A stretch of 54,901 bases of DNA from 66-474 sp044464225 (GTDB lineage Bacteria; Pseudomonadota; Gammaproteobacteria; Xanthomonadales; Rhodanobacteraceae): the NCBI GenBank assembly GCA_044464225.1, contig JBIQLN010000024.1, positions 1 through 54,901 of the forward strand, read 5' to 3'. Position numbers and translations under genes: made by a program. The notes below the pieces were generated by a model. The model saw nothing but the letters and a program-made list of their open reading frames with translations, was not told where the DNA came from and searched no databases. Each line of letters starts with the position of its first letter. Within the stretch, counting starts at the first letter, position 1. Positions 26,767-37,934 of this stretch are shown in pieces.

Positions 26767-28572
26767 TCATGGGTGGCCACGCGCGCGAAACACCCGTTCG
26801 CGCAGCAATTCCTCGTCGTGGGTCTGCGCATACGGCGTCAGGAGATCGTGACGGGTGACGATGCCGAGGAGCCGGCGCGTGTCGCGGCTGACGACCGGGA
26901 CATGGTCGCGCTTCTCCACCGCCATGCGGATCGCAATGCTCTGGCAGCTTTCCTCGGGGAACGCCACCACCGGATCACCGCTCATGAGGTCGGAAAGACG
27001 TGTTTCGCCGGAACCGTCGCTTTCCAGCCAACCGCGCAATCGCGCGCGATCGACGATACCCAGCAGGATGCCTTCCGCATCCACCACCGGATACGCGCGA
27101 TGTTTTTGCTCCGTTCCGAAATACCGATCTCGCAGGCTTCTGACCGTCATGTCCGCAGGCGCGGTGACGACCTCGCGTGTCATCACCTCTTTCACCGTCA
27201 TGTATTCGAGCCGGTTGAGGGTATACGGACGGAAGATGTTCAAGCCGCGGCGCGCGATCTTCTCGGTGAGGATGGAACGCTTCATCAGGAACACGCTCGC
27301 GCCGTAGGCCATGGTGCACGTGATCAGCAGCGCCGGCAGCATGCTGGCGTTGCCGGTAAGTTCCAGCGCGAACATGATGGACGTGAACGGCATCCGCATC
27401 ACCGCGGCCAGCATCGCGCCCATACCGAGCAATGGCCACAACAGCGGGTAGGGACCGGGAAAGACCAAGGCTTCCAGTGCGCCCAGGCCCGCGCCCAGTG
27501 CCAGCAGTGGTGCCAGCGTCCCCCCCGATGTACCGGAACTCAGGTACACGATCCAGATCACCGCCTTGACGATCATGAAGGTGACGATCGCGACGCCCAC
27601 GATCTTGCCGGTAAGCAACTGGTAGATGATGTCGTAGCCCACCCCCAATGTCTGCGGATCGATCACCCCACCGATGCCGACCACCAGCGCGCCCATCGCC
27701 GGCCACCACATCCAGTGGATCGGCAGCTTGCGGTAACCGTCCTCGACTTTGTAGACCAGGAACGTCACCGCGGTCGCCAGCAGGCCGGCCATCAGGCCGC
27801 TGACCGCGGCCATGCCCAATTCCGCGACGTCGAGATGGAACTGGATCGCGATGGGAAACAGGGGCCCGTGTCCGATCAGGAACGGCCGCAGCACCGCCGC
27901 CACGAAACATGCGACCGCCACCGGAATGGTGCTGCGCGGCCGCATTTCGAACAGCAGCAATTCCACGCCCACCAGCGTGGCCGCGATCGGCGTGGCGAAG
28001 GTCGCGGACATGCCGGCACAGGCACCCGCCACCAGCAGCGTGCGGCGTTCGATCGATGTGAGCGAGAAGACCTGCCCGATCAGCGACCCGACCGCGCCGC
28101 CGGTCATGATGATCGGACCCTCCGCGCCGAACGGCCCGCCGGTGCCGATCGCGATCGCCGACGACAGCGGTTTCAGGATCGCGACCTTGGCCATCATCTT
28201 GCTGCGCCGGAACAGGATGGCCTCCAGCGCCTCCGGGATGCCGTGGCCGCGGATGCGTTCGGTGCCGTAGCGCGCCATGAATCCGATGATCACGCCTCCG
28301 ACCACGGGCGCCAGGATGATCACCCACCAAGGTGCGTGCAGCGCGGCCGGCTGGACGAAAGCGAAATTCCATTGCCCGGCGAAGGCGATGTGCGTCACCA
28401 GCCCGATCAGCCGATACAGCATCCACGCGATGACCGCCGCCGCGCCGCCGATGAACAGCGCGATGAAGGAGAGCTTGATGATGCTGATGCTGGGCCGGAA
28501 ATCACCTTCGTAGAGCGTGTCGCGCTTCCACTTCTCGTAGATGCGCAGGAACAGGCGGATAGGTGAAATCAT
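26767..28572 (-). CDS. CLC-type chloride channel/antiporter with CBS domains
   Basis: A 601-residue protein. The CLC membrane domain covers about residues 30-430 and the two C-terminal CBS domains about 455-590. CLC signatures are RGHGIPEALE (GSGIP-type, with His for Ser), TGGPFGAEGPI (the gating glutamate), LLFEMRPRS (Glu at the ClC-ec1 E203 proton-path position) and GTSGGTLAPLLALGAGLG. Keeping both glutamates suggests an H+/Cl- exchanger rather than a channel. The CBS pair (TVKEVMTREVVTAP and RLSDLMSGDPVVAF) may sense nucleotides. It is convergent with hflD and divergent from acnA. Confidence 0.93.
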   Translation of the reverse strand: MISPIRLFLRIYEKWKRDTLYEGDFRPSISIIKLSFIALFIGGAAAVIAWMLYRLIGLVTHIAFAGQWNFAFVQPAALHAPWWVIILAPVVGGVIIGFMARYGTERIRGHGIPEALEAILFRRSKMMAKVAILKPLSSAIAIGTGGPFGAEGPIIMTGGAVGSLIGQVFSLTSIERRTLLVAGACAGMSATFATPIAATLVGVELLLFEMRPRSTIPVAVACFVAAVLRPFLIGHGPLFPIAIQFHLDVAELGMAAVSGLMAGLLATAVTFLVYKVEDGYRKLPIHWMWWPAMGALVVGIGGVIDPQTLGVGYDIIYQLLTGKIVGVAIVTFMIVKAVIWIVYLSSGTSGGTLAPLLALGAGLGALEALVFPGPYPLLWPLLGMGAMLAAVMRMPFTSIMFALELTGNASMLPALLITCTMAYGASVFLMKRSILTEKIARRGLNIFRPYTLNRLEYMTVKEVMTREVVTAPADMTVRSLRDRYFGTEQKHRAYPVVDAEGILLGIVDRARLRGWLESDGSGETRLSDLMSGDPVVAFPEESCQSIAIRMAVEKRDHVPVVSRDTRRLLGIVTRHDLLTPYAQTHDEELLRERVFRARGHP

Positions 28573-28799
28573 CGGTCCTGCTTGCCCCCAGTGTTTGCAC
28601 CAAGCCCCGCGGCACGATCACGGCGGACGACGCGCGCGGGTTCAGGTAGCCGGAACATCAGGCATGCGACTGTAGCAGCAAGCCCCGCCATCGTCGCCGG
28701 CGGCCCGCCCCCGGCAGCAAAACGCCGTTTGCGCGATAATAGGCGGTCCATTCGATCCATCCCGCGCCATGCACGCCGCGCGGCCACAAGGAGAGCACC

Positions 28800-31553
<2,754 letters not shown>

Positions 31554-31664
31554 AGAGAGGTCTGCACCCCGCCGCCCGTCCCTCCCGGGAGACGGCCGGG
31601 GCGATCTCCGTGCGCCGGTACCGGGCACGGTGCCCCGAGCGGCATCATCTTGCACCAGTGGCCA

Positions 31665-31697
31665 TGCAAAGCGCCGGACACCATCCGGCGCTTTGCA
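31665..31697. terminator. Perfect 14-bp hairpin after acnA
   Basis: tgcaaagcgccgga pairs perfectly with tccggcgctttgca around a 5-nt loop, about 110 bp after the acnA stop. There is no long T-run, only the ttt inside the right arm, so termination is plausible but not certain. It lies between acnA and the convergent lipoprotein gene and could serve both. The remaining bases of this 222-bp gap hold nothing else that I recognise. Confidence 0.55.
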
Positions 31698-31775
31698 GGA
31701 AAGTGGCTTTGCGCCCTTCTCCGGGGCGCGAGCGGAAAACGGGAACCGGGGCCGGCGGTGCCCCTTCTTATCTTC

Positions 31776-32249
31776 CTATCTGGACCATGCCGCGGCGTAG
31801 CAACGCCACTTCCCGCTTTCGAGGCGCCAGGCAGTCGTCATCGCGTAGACGGTGGATTGGTCGGGCAGCAGGTCACCCGGCTTGCCCCCGGTCAGCACGA
31901 GATTGAACTTCGCGACAATGCGGTCGCCCCGGTGCTCGAATGAAACCGGCCCGACGAGCAGGCCGGTCCTGTCGCCGCGCAATGCACGCACGGCAAGCAA
32001 TCGACGCAGGCCGCGCCGATCCAGGGCGCCTTCGTTGCCCGTGAAATCATCACTCACGACATCCAGCACGCCATGCGTGTCGTTGGCGCGGGCTGCCCCC
32101 GCCGCGGCATCGATCGCCTGGCGGACCTGCTGTTCGGCAGGGGTTCGATGGCAACCGGCGAGCGCCGCCATCAGCACGAACGCCATCGCGCACGCAACAT
32201 GGTGCGCGCGTGCCTGGGACGTCCGGTCGAGGCTTGCAACGCTGTTCAC
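31776..32249 (-). CDS. Small lipoprotein, NTF2/SnoaL-like
   Basis: A 157-residue protein. The basic N-terminus (SLDRTSQARAHH) and hydrophobic AMAFVLMAALAGC form a type II signal with lipobox ALAGC, so it should be acylated and exported. The mature part begins with a helix (AEQQVRQAIDAAAGAARANDTHGVLDVVSDDF) and ends in beta strands (VSFEHRGDRIVAKFNLVLTGG, TAWRLESGKWRCYAAAW), the layout of the NTF2-like fold. No enzymatic residues can be assigned. GTG 32249 is chosen because AGGGAG lies 6 bases upstream. It is divergent from the acyl-CoA ligase gene 109 bp away. Confidence 0.72.
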   Translation of the reverse strand: MNSVASLDRTSQARAHHVACAMAFVLMAALAGCHRTPAEQQVRQAIDAAAGAARANDTHGVLDVVSDDFTGNEGALDRRGLRRLLAVRALRGDRTGLLVGPVSFEHRGDRIVAKFNLVLTGGKPGDLLPDQSTVYAMTTAWRLESGKWRCYAAAWSR

Positions 32250-32358
32250 GCGGACTCCCTTGTCGGAAATGTGGCAATGCAGCTTGCCGCCTTCACGCTT
32301 ATCGTGTCCAATGCCAATCAACTCGCGCAACCCTGCGGAAGCTTACAGGAGGGAACAC

Positions 32359-34053
32359 ATGGCCGATCCGCGTCCCTGGCTGGCGCACTATCCGCCCGGC
32401 GTGCCCGCCCAAATCGATGCCGGCGCCTTTCCGTCCATAGTGGCGATGTTCGACGCGACTTGTGCCCGCCATCCACGGCGTCCGGCGTACTCGAGTTTCG
32501 GCAAAACGCTGACCTGGGCCGAGCTCGACCGGCAAAGCTCACACTTCGCGGCCTTCCTTGCCAATGAATGGAAACTCGGCAAGGGCGATCGCCTCGCGAT
32601 CATGCTGCCCAATCTGCTGCAGTACCCGATCGCGTTGTTCGGTGCGTTGCGCGCCGGACTGACGGTGGTCAACGTCAATCCACTGTATACCGCACGCGAG
32701 CTGCAGCACCAGCTCGAAGATTCGGGCGCCAAAAGCATCGTGGTGCTCGAGAATTTCGCCGCGACCCTGCAGGAAGCGATCGGCAAGACGCGTGTCGAAC
32801 ACGTCGTCGTCACTTCCATTGGCGACCAGCTCGGCTTTCCGAAAGGGCCGCTGATCAGTTTCGCGGTGAAACACGTCAGGAAGATGGTGCCCCGTTGGTC
32901 GTTGCCGGGGCACCTGCGGTTCGGCGAGGTGCTGCGCCGCGGCGCCGGCATGCAGGTGCCGAAGGTGCAACTCGGCCATGACGACATCGCGTTCCTGCAA
33001 TACACCGGTGGCACCACCGGGGTCGCCAAGGGCGCGATGCTCACCCACGGCAACATGGTCGCGAACACGCTGCAACTCACCGTCTGGGTGGGCGATCTGT
33101 TCAAGCAAGGCGAAGAACAAATCATCACGGCCCTGCCGCTGTACCACATCTTCTCGCTGACGGTGAATGCGATCCTGATGGTGTATTTCGGCGGCGAGAA
33201 CGTGCTGGTCACCAACCCGCGAGACATTCCGGCCTTCGTGAAGACGCTGAAGAAGTCGCGCTGGACCGCGATCACCGGCGTCAACACGCTCTACAACGCC
33301 CTGCTCAACCACCCTGATTTCGGTTCGGTCGATTGCTCGCGCGTGAAATTCGCGCTGGCCGGCGGCATGGCCGTGCAACGCGCGGTCGCCGAGCGCTGGA
33401 AGAAGGCCACCGGCATTCCGCTGATCGAAGGTTACGGGCTCACCGAAACTTCGCCCGTGGTGACGGCCAATCCACTCGACGTGAAGGATTACACCGGATC
33501 GATCGGCATGCCGTTGCCTTCCACCGACGTGACGCTGCGCGACGATGACGATCGCAATGCCGCAATCGGCCAGCCCGGCGAACTCTGCGTGCGCGGCCCG
33601 CAGGTGATGAAGGGTTACTGGAACCGGCCCGAGGAAACGGCCAAGGTGATGGACGCCGACGGCTGGCTGCGTACCGGCGACATCGCCCGGATGGATGAAA
33701 AGGGCCTGCTGTACATCGTGGATCGCAAGAAGGACATGATTCTCGTCTCCGGTTTCAACGTGTATCCGAACGAGATCGAAGATGTGGTCGCGCACCATCC
33801 AGGCGTGCTGGAAGTCGCCGCGATCGGCGTGCCAGACGAGCATTCCGGCGAGGTGGTGAAACTGTTCGTGGTGAAGAAGGACCCCGCGCTCACCGAAGCC
33901 GCACTGAAGCAGTACTGCCACGATGAATTGACGGGCTACAAGCGCCCCAAATACGTCGAATTCCGGAAGGAACTGCCGAAGAGCAACGTCGGCAAGATCC
34001 TGCGGCGCGAACTGCGCGACGAAGAAAAGAAGCGAAATCCGCAGCCTGCCTGA
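32359..34053 (+). CDS. fadD: Long-chain-fatty-acid--CoA ligase
   Basis: ANL-superfamily adenylate-forming enzyme of 564 residues. The P-loop YTGGTTGVAKGAML lies near 215-228, followed by EGYGLTETSPVV, the adenylate aspartate in GWLRTGDIARMDEKG, and the FadD-type linker/fatty-acid motif DRKKDMILVSGFNVYPNEIED. The catalytic lysine is in KSNVGKILRREL. It activates fatty acids to acyl-CoA at the inner membrane for beta-oxidation. An AGGAGGG ribosome-binding site sits 5 bases before ATG 32359, one of the strongest in the window. The thiolase fragment at the window start is another beta-oxidation gene but is 32 kb away. Confidence 0.95.
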   Translation: MADPRPWLAHYPPGVPAQIDAGAFPSIVAMFDATCARHPRRPAYSSFGKTLTWAELDRQSSHFAAFLANEWKLGKGDRLAIMLPNLLQYPIALFGALRAGLTVVNVNPLYTARELQHQLEDSGAKSIVVLENFAATLQEAIGKTRVEHVVVTSIGDQLGFPKGPLISFAVKHVRKMVPRWSLPGHLRFGEVLRRGAGMQVPKVQLGHDDIAFLQYTGGTTGVAKGAMLTHGNMVANTLQLTVWVGDLFKQGEEQIITALPLYHIFSLTVNAILMVYFGGENVLVTNPRDIPAFVKTLKKSRWTAITGVNTLYNALLNHPDFGSVDCSRVKFALAGGMAVQRAVAERWKKATGIPLIEGYGLTETSPVVTANPLDVKDYTGSIGMPLPSTDVTLRDDDDRNAAIGQPGELCVRGPQVMKGYWNRPEETAKVMDADGWLRTGDIARMDEKGLLYIVDRKKDMILVSGFNVYPNEIEDVVAHHPGVLEVAAIGVPDEHSGEVVKLFVVKKDPALTEAALKQYCHDELTGYKRPKYVEFRKELPKSNVGKILRRELRDEEKKRNPQPA

Positions 34054-34228
34054 AGCGGATCGCTTCGACGGGCGAAATCGCTTGTGCCGGATGCCGCGGA
34101 CGCCGAACCGAATCACCGCCCGTTTTGATGAACGGTTCGCGACTGGTGATGCCGTGCGCGTCAACGCCAGGCCTGGCATCGCGTTCCAGGGGTTGGGCCC
34201 ATTCTCCGGGCCACCTGGAGAAATCATC

Positions 34229-35314
34229 GTGAAAAACATTGCGACCGCGTTGCTCGTTGCAGGCCTGATGGCCTCGCCCATGCTTGCGTTGCCGCCGACT
34301 GCCCGGGCGGCGGTCAATATCGACATCGGCATATCCGTCGGCGTCCCGCCGCCGCCGCTGCCCGTCTACATGCAGCCGGTCGCGCCCGGCCCCGGTTACA
34401 TCTGGACACCGGGTTACTGGGCATGGGAGCCGTCGTACGGCGACTATTACTGGGTGCCCGGTACCTGGGTGATGCCACCCCAGGTCGGTCTGCTGTGGAC
34501 GCCGGGCTGGTGGGGCCGGTCGGAGGGCCGTTACCGCTGGCACCCGGGCTACTGGGGCACGCATGTCGGCTTCTATGGCGGCGTCAATTACGGCTTCGGC
34601 TACTTCGGATCCGGCTACGTGGGCGGCCGTTGGCGAGGTAATCGCTTCTATTACAACCGTGCCGTCAACAACGTAAACGTCGCCACCGTCCGCAACGTGT
34701 ACGTGGACAGGACATTCATCAACAATGGACACGTGAACCGGGTCAGCTACAACGGCGGCCATGGCGGTCTCACTGCGCGACCAACAGCCGCGCAGCGGTC
34801 ATATGCCAATCAGCACCGGGTTTCGCCGACGCGGGCCCAGCTGCAGCAACGTGATCGAGCCTCGCGTGATCCCGCCCAGCGATTCAAGTCCAGGCAGGGG
34901 CACCCCGCGGTTTTCGCAACCCGGCGTCCGGAGGGGGTGACCAGGTCATCGGCGCATGACAGCATGGTGGCGGCGCCTCAGCGTGCGCACCAGAGCGCCC
35001 CGGCACCCCAACGCGGCGACAATCCCCGCGTCCCCAACGCGCCGGCGCACAACCGCCCCACCGCACCGGCACCGATCCGCACGGGTGGTGCCGTGGAAGC
35101 GCCGAATCGCCATCGTGGCACCGTGCAAATGCCGCGCGGATATGCGCAACCGATGACACACGAACGGGCGCAACCAGTGGGGCAACGTGCGAACCAGCCG
35201 CACCCGGGCGGCCGCATGCAATCCGCGCAGGGTCATCGACCGCCGGCGTCAACCTCACACGGCACCGACGCGCATCGCGACGGGAAGAAGGCCGGAAAAG
35301 GTCGGCATCGCTGA
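34229..35314 (+). CDS. Exported YXWGXW-repeat-type protein with Pro/Arg/His-rich tail
   Basis: A 361-residue protein with a signal peptide (KNIATALLVAGLMASPMLAL, cleavage near PTARA). It then has tryptophan/tyrosine-rich repeats of the form W-x-PGYW: GYIWTPGYWAWE, DYYWVPGTWVMP, LLWTPGWWG and YRWHPGYWGTHVGFYGG. A Gly/Tyr/Asn-rich stretch with V-N-V-R-N-V-Y-V-D-R-T-F-I follows. The last 170 residues are low-complexity, rich in Pro, Arg, His, Gln and Ala (HRPPASTSHGTDAHRDGKK). Such repeat proteins are common in proteobacterial envelopes but have no established function. GTG 34229 has GGAG 8 bases upstream and starts the signal peptide. It follows fadD by 175 bp. Confidence 0.82.
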   Translation: MKNIATALLVAGLMASPMLALPPTARAAVNIDIGISVGVPPPPLPVYMQPVAPGPGYIWTPGYWAWEPSYGDYYWVPGTWVMPPQVGLLWTPGWWGRSEGRYRWHPGYWGTHVGFYGGVNYGFGYFGSGYVGGRWRGNRFYYNRAVNNVNVATVRNVYVDRTFINNGHVNRVSYNGGHGGLTARPTAAQRSYANQHRVSPTRAQLQQRDRASRDPAQRFKSRQGHPAVFATRRPEGVTRSSAHDSMVAAPQRAHQSAPAPQRGDNPRVPNAPAHNRPTAPAPIRTGGAVEAPNRHRGTVQMPRGYAQPMTHERAQPVGQRANQPHPGGRMQSAQGHRPPASTSHGTDAHRDGKKAGKGRHR

Positions 35315-35325
35315 TCGGCCGTCAC

Positions 35326-35350
35326 AAAAAAGGCGGCCCGTGGGCCGCCT
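35326..35350 (-). terminator. Intrinsic terminator of the PilZ gene
   Basis: On the minus strand the stem aggcggccc-ac-gggccgcct is followed by a run of six or more T. It lies 20 bp after the PilZ stop codon. On the plus strand, after the YXWGXW gene, the same stem lacks a T-run and would terminate only weakly. Confidence 0.85.
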
Positions 35351-35370
35351 CGTCGATAGCTCAATCGCGG

Positions 35371-35766
35371 TCAACAGGACTCATCCGGTTGCGCCTCCTC
35401 GCCCCACGGCTCGAGCGTGTCGGCGTAGCCACCGAGCAGGGTCCACAGCGCCGGCTGCGCATCCTCGGGGATGCGCGCGAACGCCAGCGCGATGTGCCTG
35501 GCCGTGACGCGCACCACCTCCGCCATTACGTGAACGTTGATGTCGTCGCCGAACAACATGTCCAGCACCCATACCTCTCCGGTGCGGCCATGCCATTCGG
35601 TCGGGCGCGACAACCTGACCCCTGTCGCCGAAATGTCGGCAAGGTCGGTCTGCCACACGTCTCCCCGGCGGCTCATCAATACCGCGGTCTGGCGCACCAT
35701 GCGCGCATGCCGCACGTGGCCGTCGACGGTCGGATCCTGTTTGTGGTCGCTCACCACGTCTAACAT
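35371..35766 (-). CDS. PilZ-domain protein
   Basis: A 131-residue single-domain protein. Arginines near the N-terminus (HVRHARMVRQTAVLM) and DISATGVRLS correspond to the RxxxR and (D/N)xSxxG c-di-GMP-binding motifs of PilZ. A beta-barrel-like stretch (GEVWVLDMLFGDDINVHVMAEVVRV) and an acidic C-terminus follow. It probably binds c-di-GMP and acts as an effector of motility, adhesion or polysaccharide control, but no target is evident in the neighbourhood. ATG 35766 is chosen over an in-frame ATG at 35784 because GAGGTG sits 8 bases ahead of it. It is convergent with the YXWGXW gene. Confidence 0.8.
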   Translation of the reverse strand: MLDVVSDHKQDPTVDGHVRHARMVRQTAVLMSRRGDVWQTDLADISATGVRLSRPTEWHGRTGEVWVLDMLFGDDINVHVMAEVVRVTARHIALAFARIPEDAQPALWTLLGGYADTLEPWGEEAQPDESC

Positions 35767-36274
35767 TCCCCTGTCACCTCGCATCGTGCCTGCCGCCGTG
35801 AAGCCGGCAACATCCCCCTACCCTATACCCCCTTTACGGAAAGCAAGTTGCGGGCCAACCTTTCGGGCTGGCCCTCTGGACTTGGCGGCCATTCGGCCTT
35901 ACTCTAGGCGTGTACGGTCGGTGCGGGATTCGCCGGCCCATTCGCGGCGCCGACCGCAGCCGCGACTGGCCTCGTCCAGTTGCAGTTCCTCGCTTGCGAA
36001 TACGGGATTGGGGCTCTCCTGTTCGTGACGCGCGAGATGCTGACAGCACCGACCGGGTTCCATGATTCACGGACCGGCGCGAGGTTGCGCACTCGGCCGG
36101 ATGAAATTGGGTCTGATGCAATCCGATTCAGGGCCGACGCCGATTTCGACACGCCGGATCGACGAGCGTGGCGGCTCCGGTGAAACCGCGCCCAAGCCTG
36201 ACCTGCAAGGGTGACCTTCGCAATTTCGCGAATCGCGGCGAGCATGCCGGCGATCCGCTCCAGACAAGTGCCGC
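35767..36274. other. 508-bp non-coding gap between PilZ and scpA genes, with one stable hairpin
   Basis: No open frame here looks protein-like. The only clear structure is at 35852-35874. Read on the minus strand, gggccagcc and ggttggccc pair fully (one G-U) around a cgaaa loop, about 86 bp before the PilZ start, so it would sit in the PilZ leader RNA if transcription begins upstream. A smaller ggcc-gaat-ggcc hairpin follows on its 5' side. The rest must carry the divergent promoters for pilZ and scpA, but I cannot place them. Confidence 0.5.
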
Positions 36275-37171
36275 ATGAGCACCGAACCATTGCCAACCGA
36301 AACCGCACCGAGTGTGCAAGCTCCGCCCGCCGGCGCGGAAACTCCGCGGCAACAGGAAATGCCGTTGGCAGTGGTACACGGCCAGCCGGTGTTGCAGATT
36401 CCGCAGGATCTTTACATCCCGCCGGATGCGCTGGAAGTCATCCTCGAAGCATTCGAAGGGCCGCTCGACCTCTTGCTGTACCTGATCCGCCGACAGAACC
36501 TCGACATTCTCGATATTCCCGTCGCCGAGATCACGCGGCAATACATGGATTACATCGAGGTCATGCAGGAGATGCGGCTGGAGCTCGCGGCCGAGTACCT
36601 GGTGATGGCCGCCATCCTTGCCGAAATCAAATCGCGCTTGCTGTTGCCGCGCCCGCCACAGGAAGAAGGCATCGAGGAAGACCCGCGCGCCGAGCTCGTG
36701 CGTCGCCTGCAGGAATACGAACGGTTCAAGAAGGCCGCGGAAGACATCGACACGCTGCCGCGCATGGAGCGCGACCTCGACAACGCACATGCGTTCGTCC
36801 CCGACCGCGCGGTGGTGAAGGTGCCGCCTGCGGTGGACTTGCGCGAGATGCTGCTGGCGCTGCGCGACGTATTGCACCGGGCAGAGCTTTACGGTCATCA
36901 CGAGGTTGAACGCGAACCGCTGTCGGTGCGCCAACGCATGGGAGACGTCCTGCGCAGGCTCGGCGACGGCACGTTCCATCGCTTCGAAAGCTTGTTCGAA
37001 GTGTCGGAAGGCAAGTTGGGCGTGGTGGTGACGTTCCTGTCGCTGCTCGAACTGGCCAAGGATCGCCTGATCGAGATCATGCAGGAAGCGCCGCTGGCTC
37101 CGATCTACCTGAAGGCGCTGGCCACGGCCGAAACAGCGGACCAGGACGACCCCCGGATCCAGTCCGCGTAA
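36275..37171 (+). CDS. scpA: Segregation and condensation protein A
   Basis: A kleisin of 298 residues. After a Pro/Ala-rich N-terminal extension comes the conserved FEGPLDLLLYLIRRQNLDILDIPVAEITRQYMDYI (residues about 65-100), then EYLVMAAILAEIKSRLLLPRP. The C-terminal winged helix is HRFESLFEVSEGKLGVVVTFLSLLELAKDRLIEIMQ. ScpA bridges SMC heads and binds ScpB dimers to compact and segregate the chromosome. SMC is not in this window. It starts the scpA-scpB-rluB cluster, with 97 bp to scpB. Confidence 0.97.
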   Translation: MSTEPLPTETAPSVQAPPAGAETPRQQEMPLAVVHGQPVLQIPQDLYIPPDALEVILEAFEGPLDLLLYLIRRQNLDILDIPVAEITRQYMDYIEVMQEMRLELAAEYLVMAAILAEIKSRLLLPRPPQEEGIEEDPRAELVRRLQEYERFKKAAEDIDTLPRMERDLDNAHAFVPDRAVVKVPPAVDLREMLLALRDVLHRAELYGHHEVEREPLSVRQRMGDVLRRLGDGTFHRFESLFEVSEGKLGVVVTFLSLLELAKDRLIEIMQEAPLAPIYLKALATAETADQDDPRIQSA

Positions 37172-37268
37172 ACGCCAAAGTCGGCATGGAAAGCAGGCCC
37201 GTGATCGTGCTGCATTCCTTCGCAGTCATTTGCAGACCATCATTTTCCACGCGCACAGTGAGGCGCAT

Positions 37269-37934
37269 GTGCAACAAGAACAATTGAACAACATCGTGGA
37301 AGCCGCGCTGCTCGCAGCCCAGCAACCGCTGACCCTGCCGATGCTGGCGGCGTTGTTCCACGAGGAAGACGGCGTCGGACACGAAGACCTCGCCCGTGCC
37401 ATTGAGACGCTGGCGCAAGCCTGCGAGGGCCGCGGCATCGAACTGGTGGAAGTCGCCTCCGGTTTCCGTTACCAGGTGCGCGAGGCCGTCCACTCCTGGG
37501 TTGCCCGCCTGTGGGCAGAGCGCCAGACGAAGTACTCGCGCGCGCTGCTGGAAACCCTCGCCTTGATCGCGTACCGGCAACCGATCACCCGTGGCGAGAT
37601 TGAACAGGTGCGCGGGGTCACCGTCGCCACCAGCATCATCCGCACACTGGAAGAACGCGAGTGGATTCGCGTGGTGGGTTACCGGGACGTACCCGGCAAG
37701 CCGGCGCTGTTCGGCACCACCCGGCAATTCCTCGATTACTTCAATTTGAAGTCGCTGGATCAGCTGCCGACCCTGGCGGAAATCCGCGAAATCGCCGATC
37801 CCGATCCGCAACTCGCGCTGGCACCCGAACCCGAAACCGTGCCTGCGGACGCAACGGAGCCGCCGGATCCATCCGCCGACGTCGAGGGCGCTGCCCCGGC
37901 CGAGGCACCAAGCACGACCGAGGACCCCGCATGA
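37269..37934 (+). CDS. scpB: Segregation and condensation protein B
   Basis: Winged-helix partner of ScpA. It has QQEQLNNIVEAALLAAQQPLTLPMLAALF at the N-terminus, FRYQVREAVHSWVARLW, then SRALLETLALIAYRQPITRGEIEQVRGV, the block most conserved in ScpB, and KPALFGTTRQFLDYFNLKSLDQLP. The C-terminal 45 residues are a Pro/Glu/Ala-rich tail. GTG 37269 is chosen because GAGG lies upstream and the N-terminus then matches homologues (221 residues); the frame is open back to an ATG at 37230. Its stop overlaps rluB by 4 bp (ATGA). Confidence 0.95.
   Translation: MQQEQLNNIVEAALLAAQQPLTLPMLAALFHEEDGVGHEDLARAIETLAQACEGRGIELVEVASGFRYQVREAVHSWVARLWAERQTKYSRALLETLALIAYRQPITRGEIEQVRGVTVATSIIRTLEEREWIRVVGYRDVPGKPALFGTTRQFLDYFNLKSLDQLPTLAEIREIADPDPQLALAPEPETVPADATEPPDPSADVEGAAPAEAPSTTEDPA

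Noticed and set aside
26638..28566. Over 640-codon plus-strand frame opposite the CLC gene
   Set aside because: Same cause: antisense of a membrane protein, composition His/Asp/Arg-rich, no recognisable fold.
35767..35900. c-di-GMP-I (GEMM) riboswitch before the PilZ gene
   Set aside because: The conserved GEMM core segments could not be found; only generic hairpins are present, so it is kept as a finding about structure and not called as a riboswitch.
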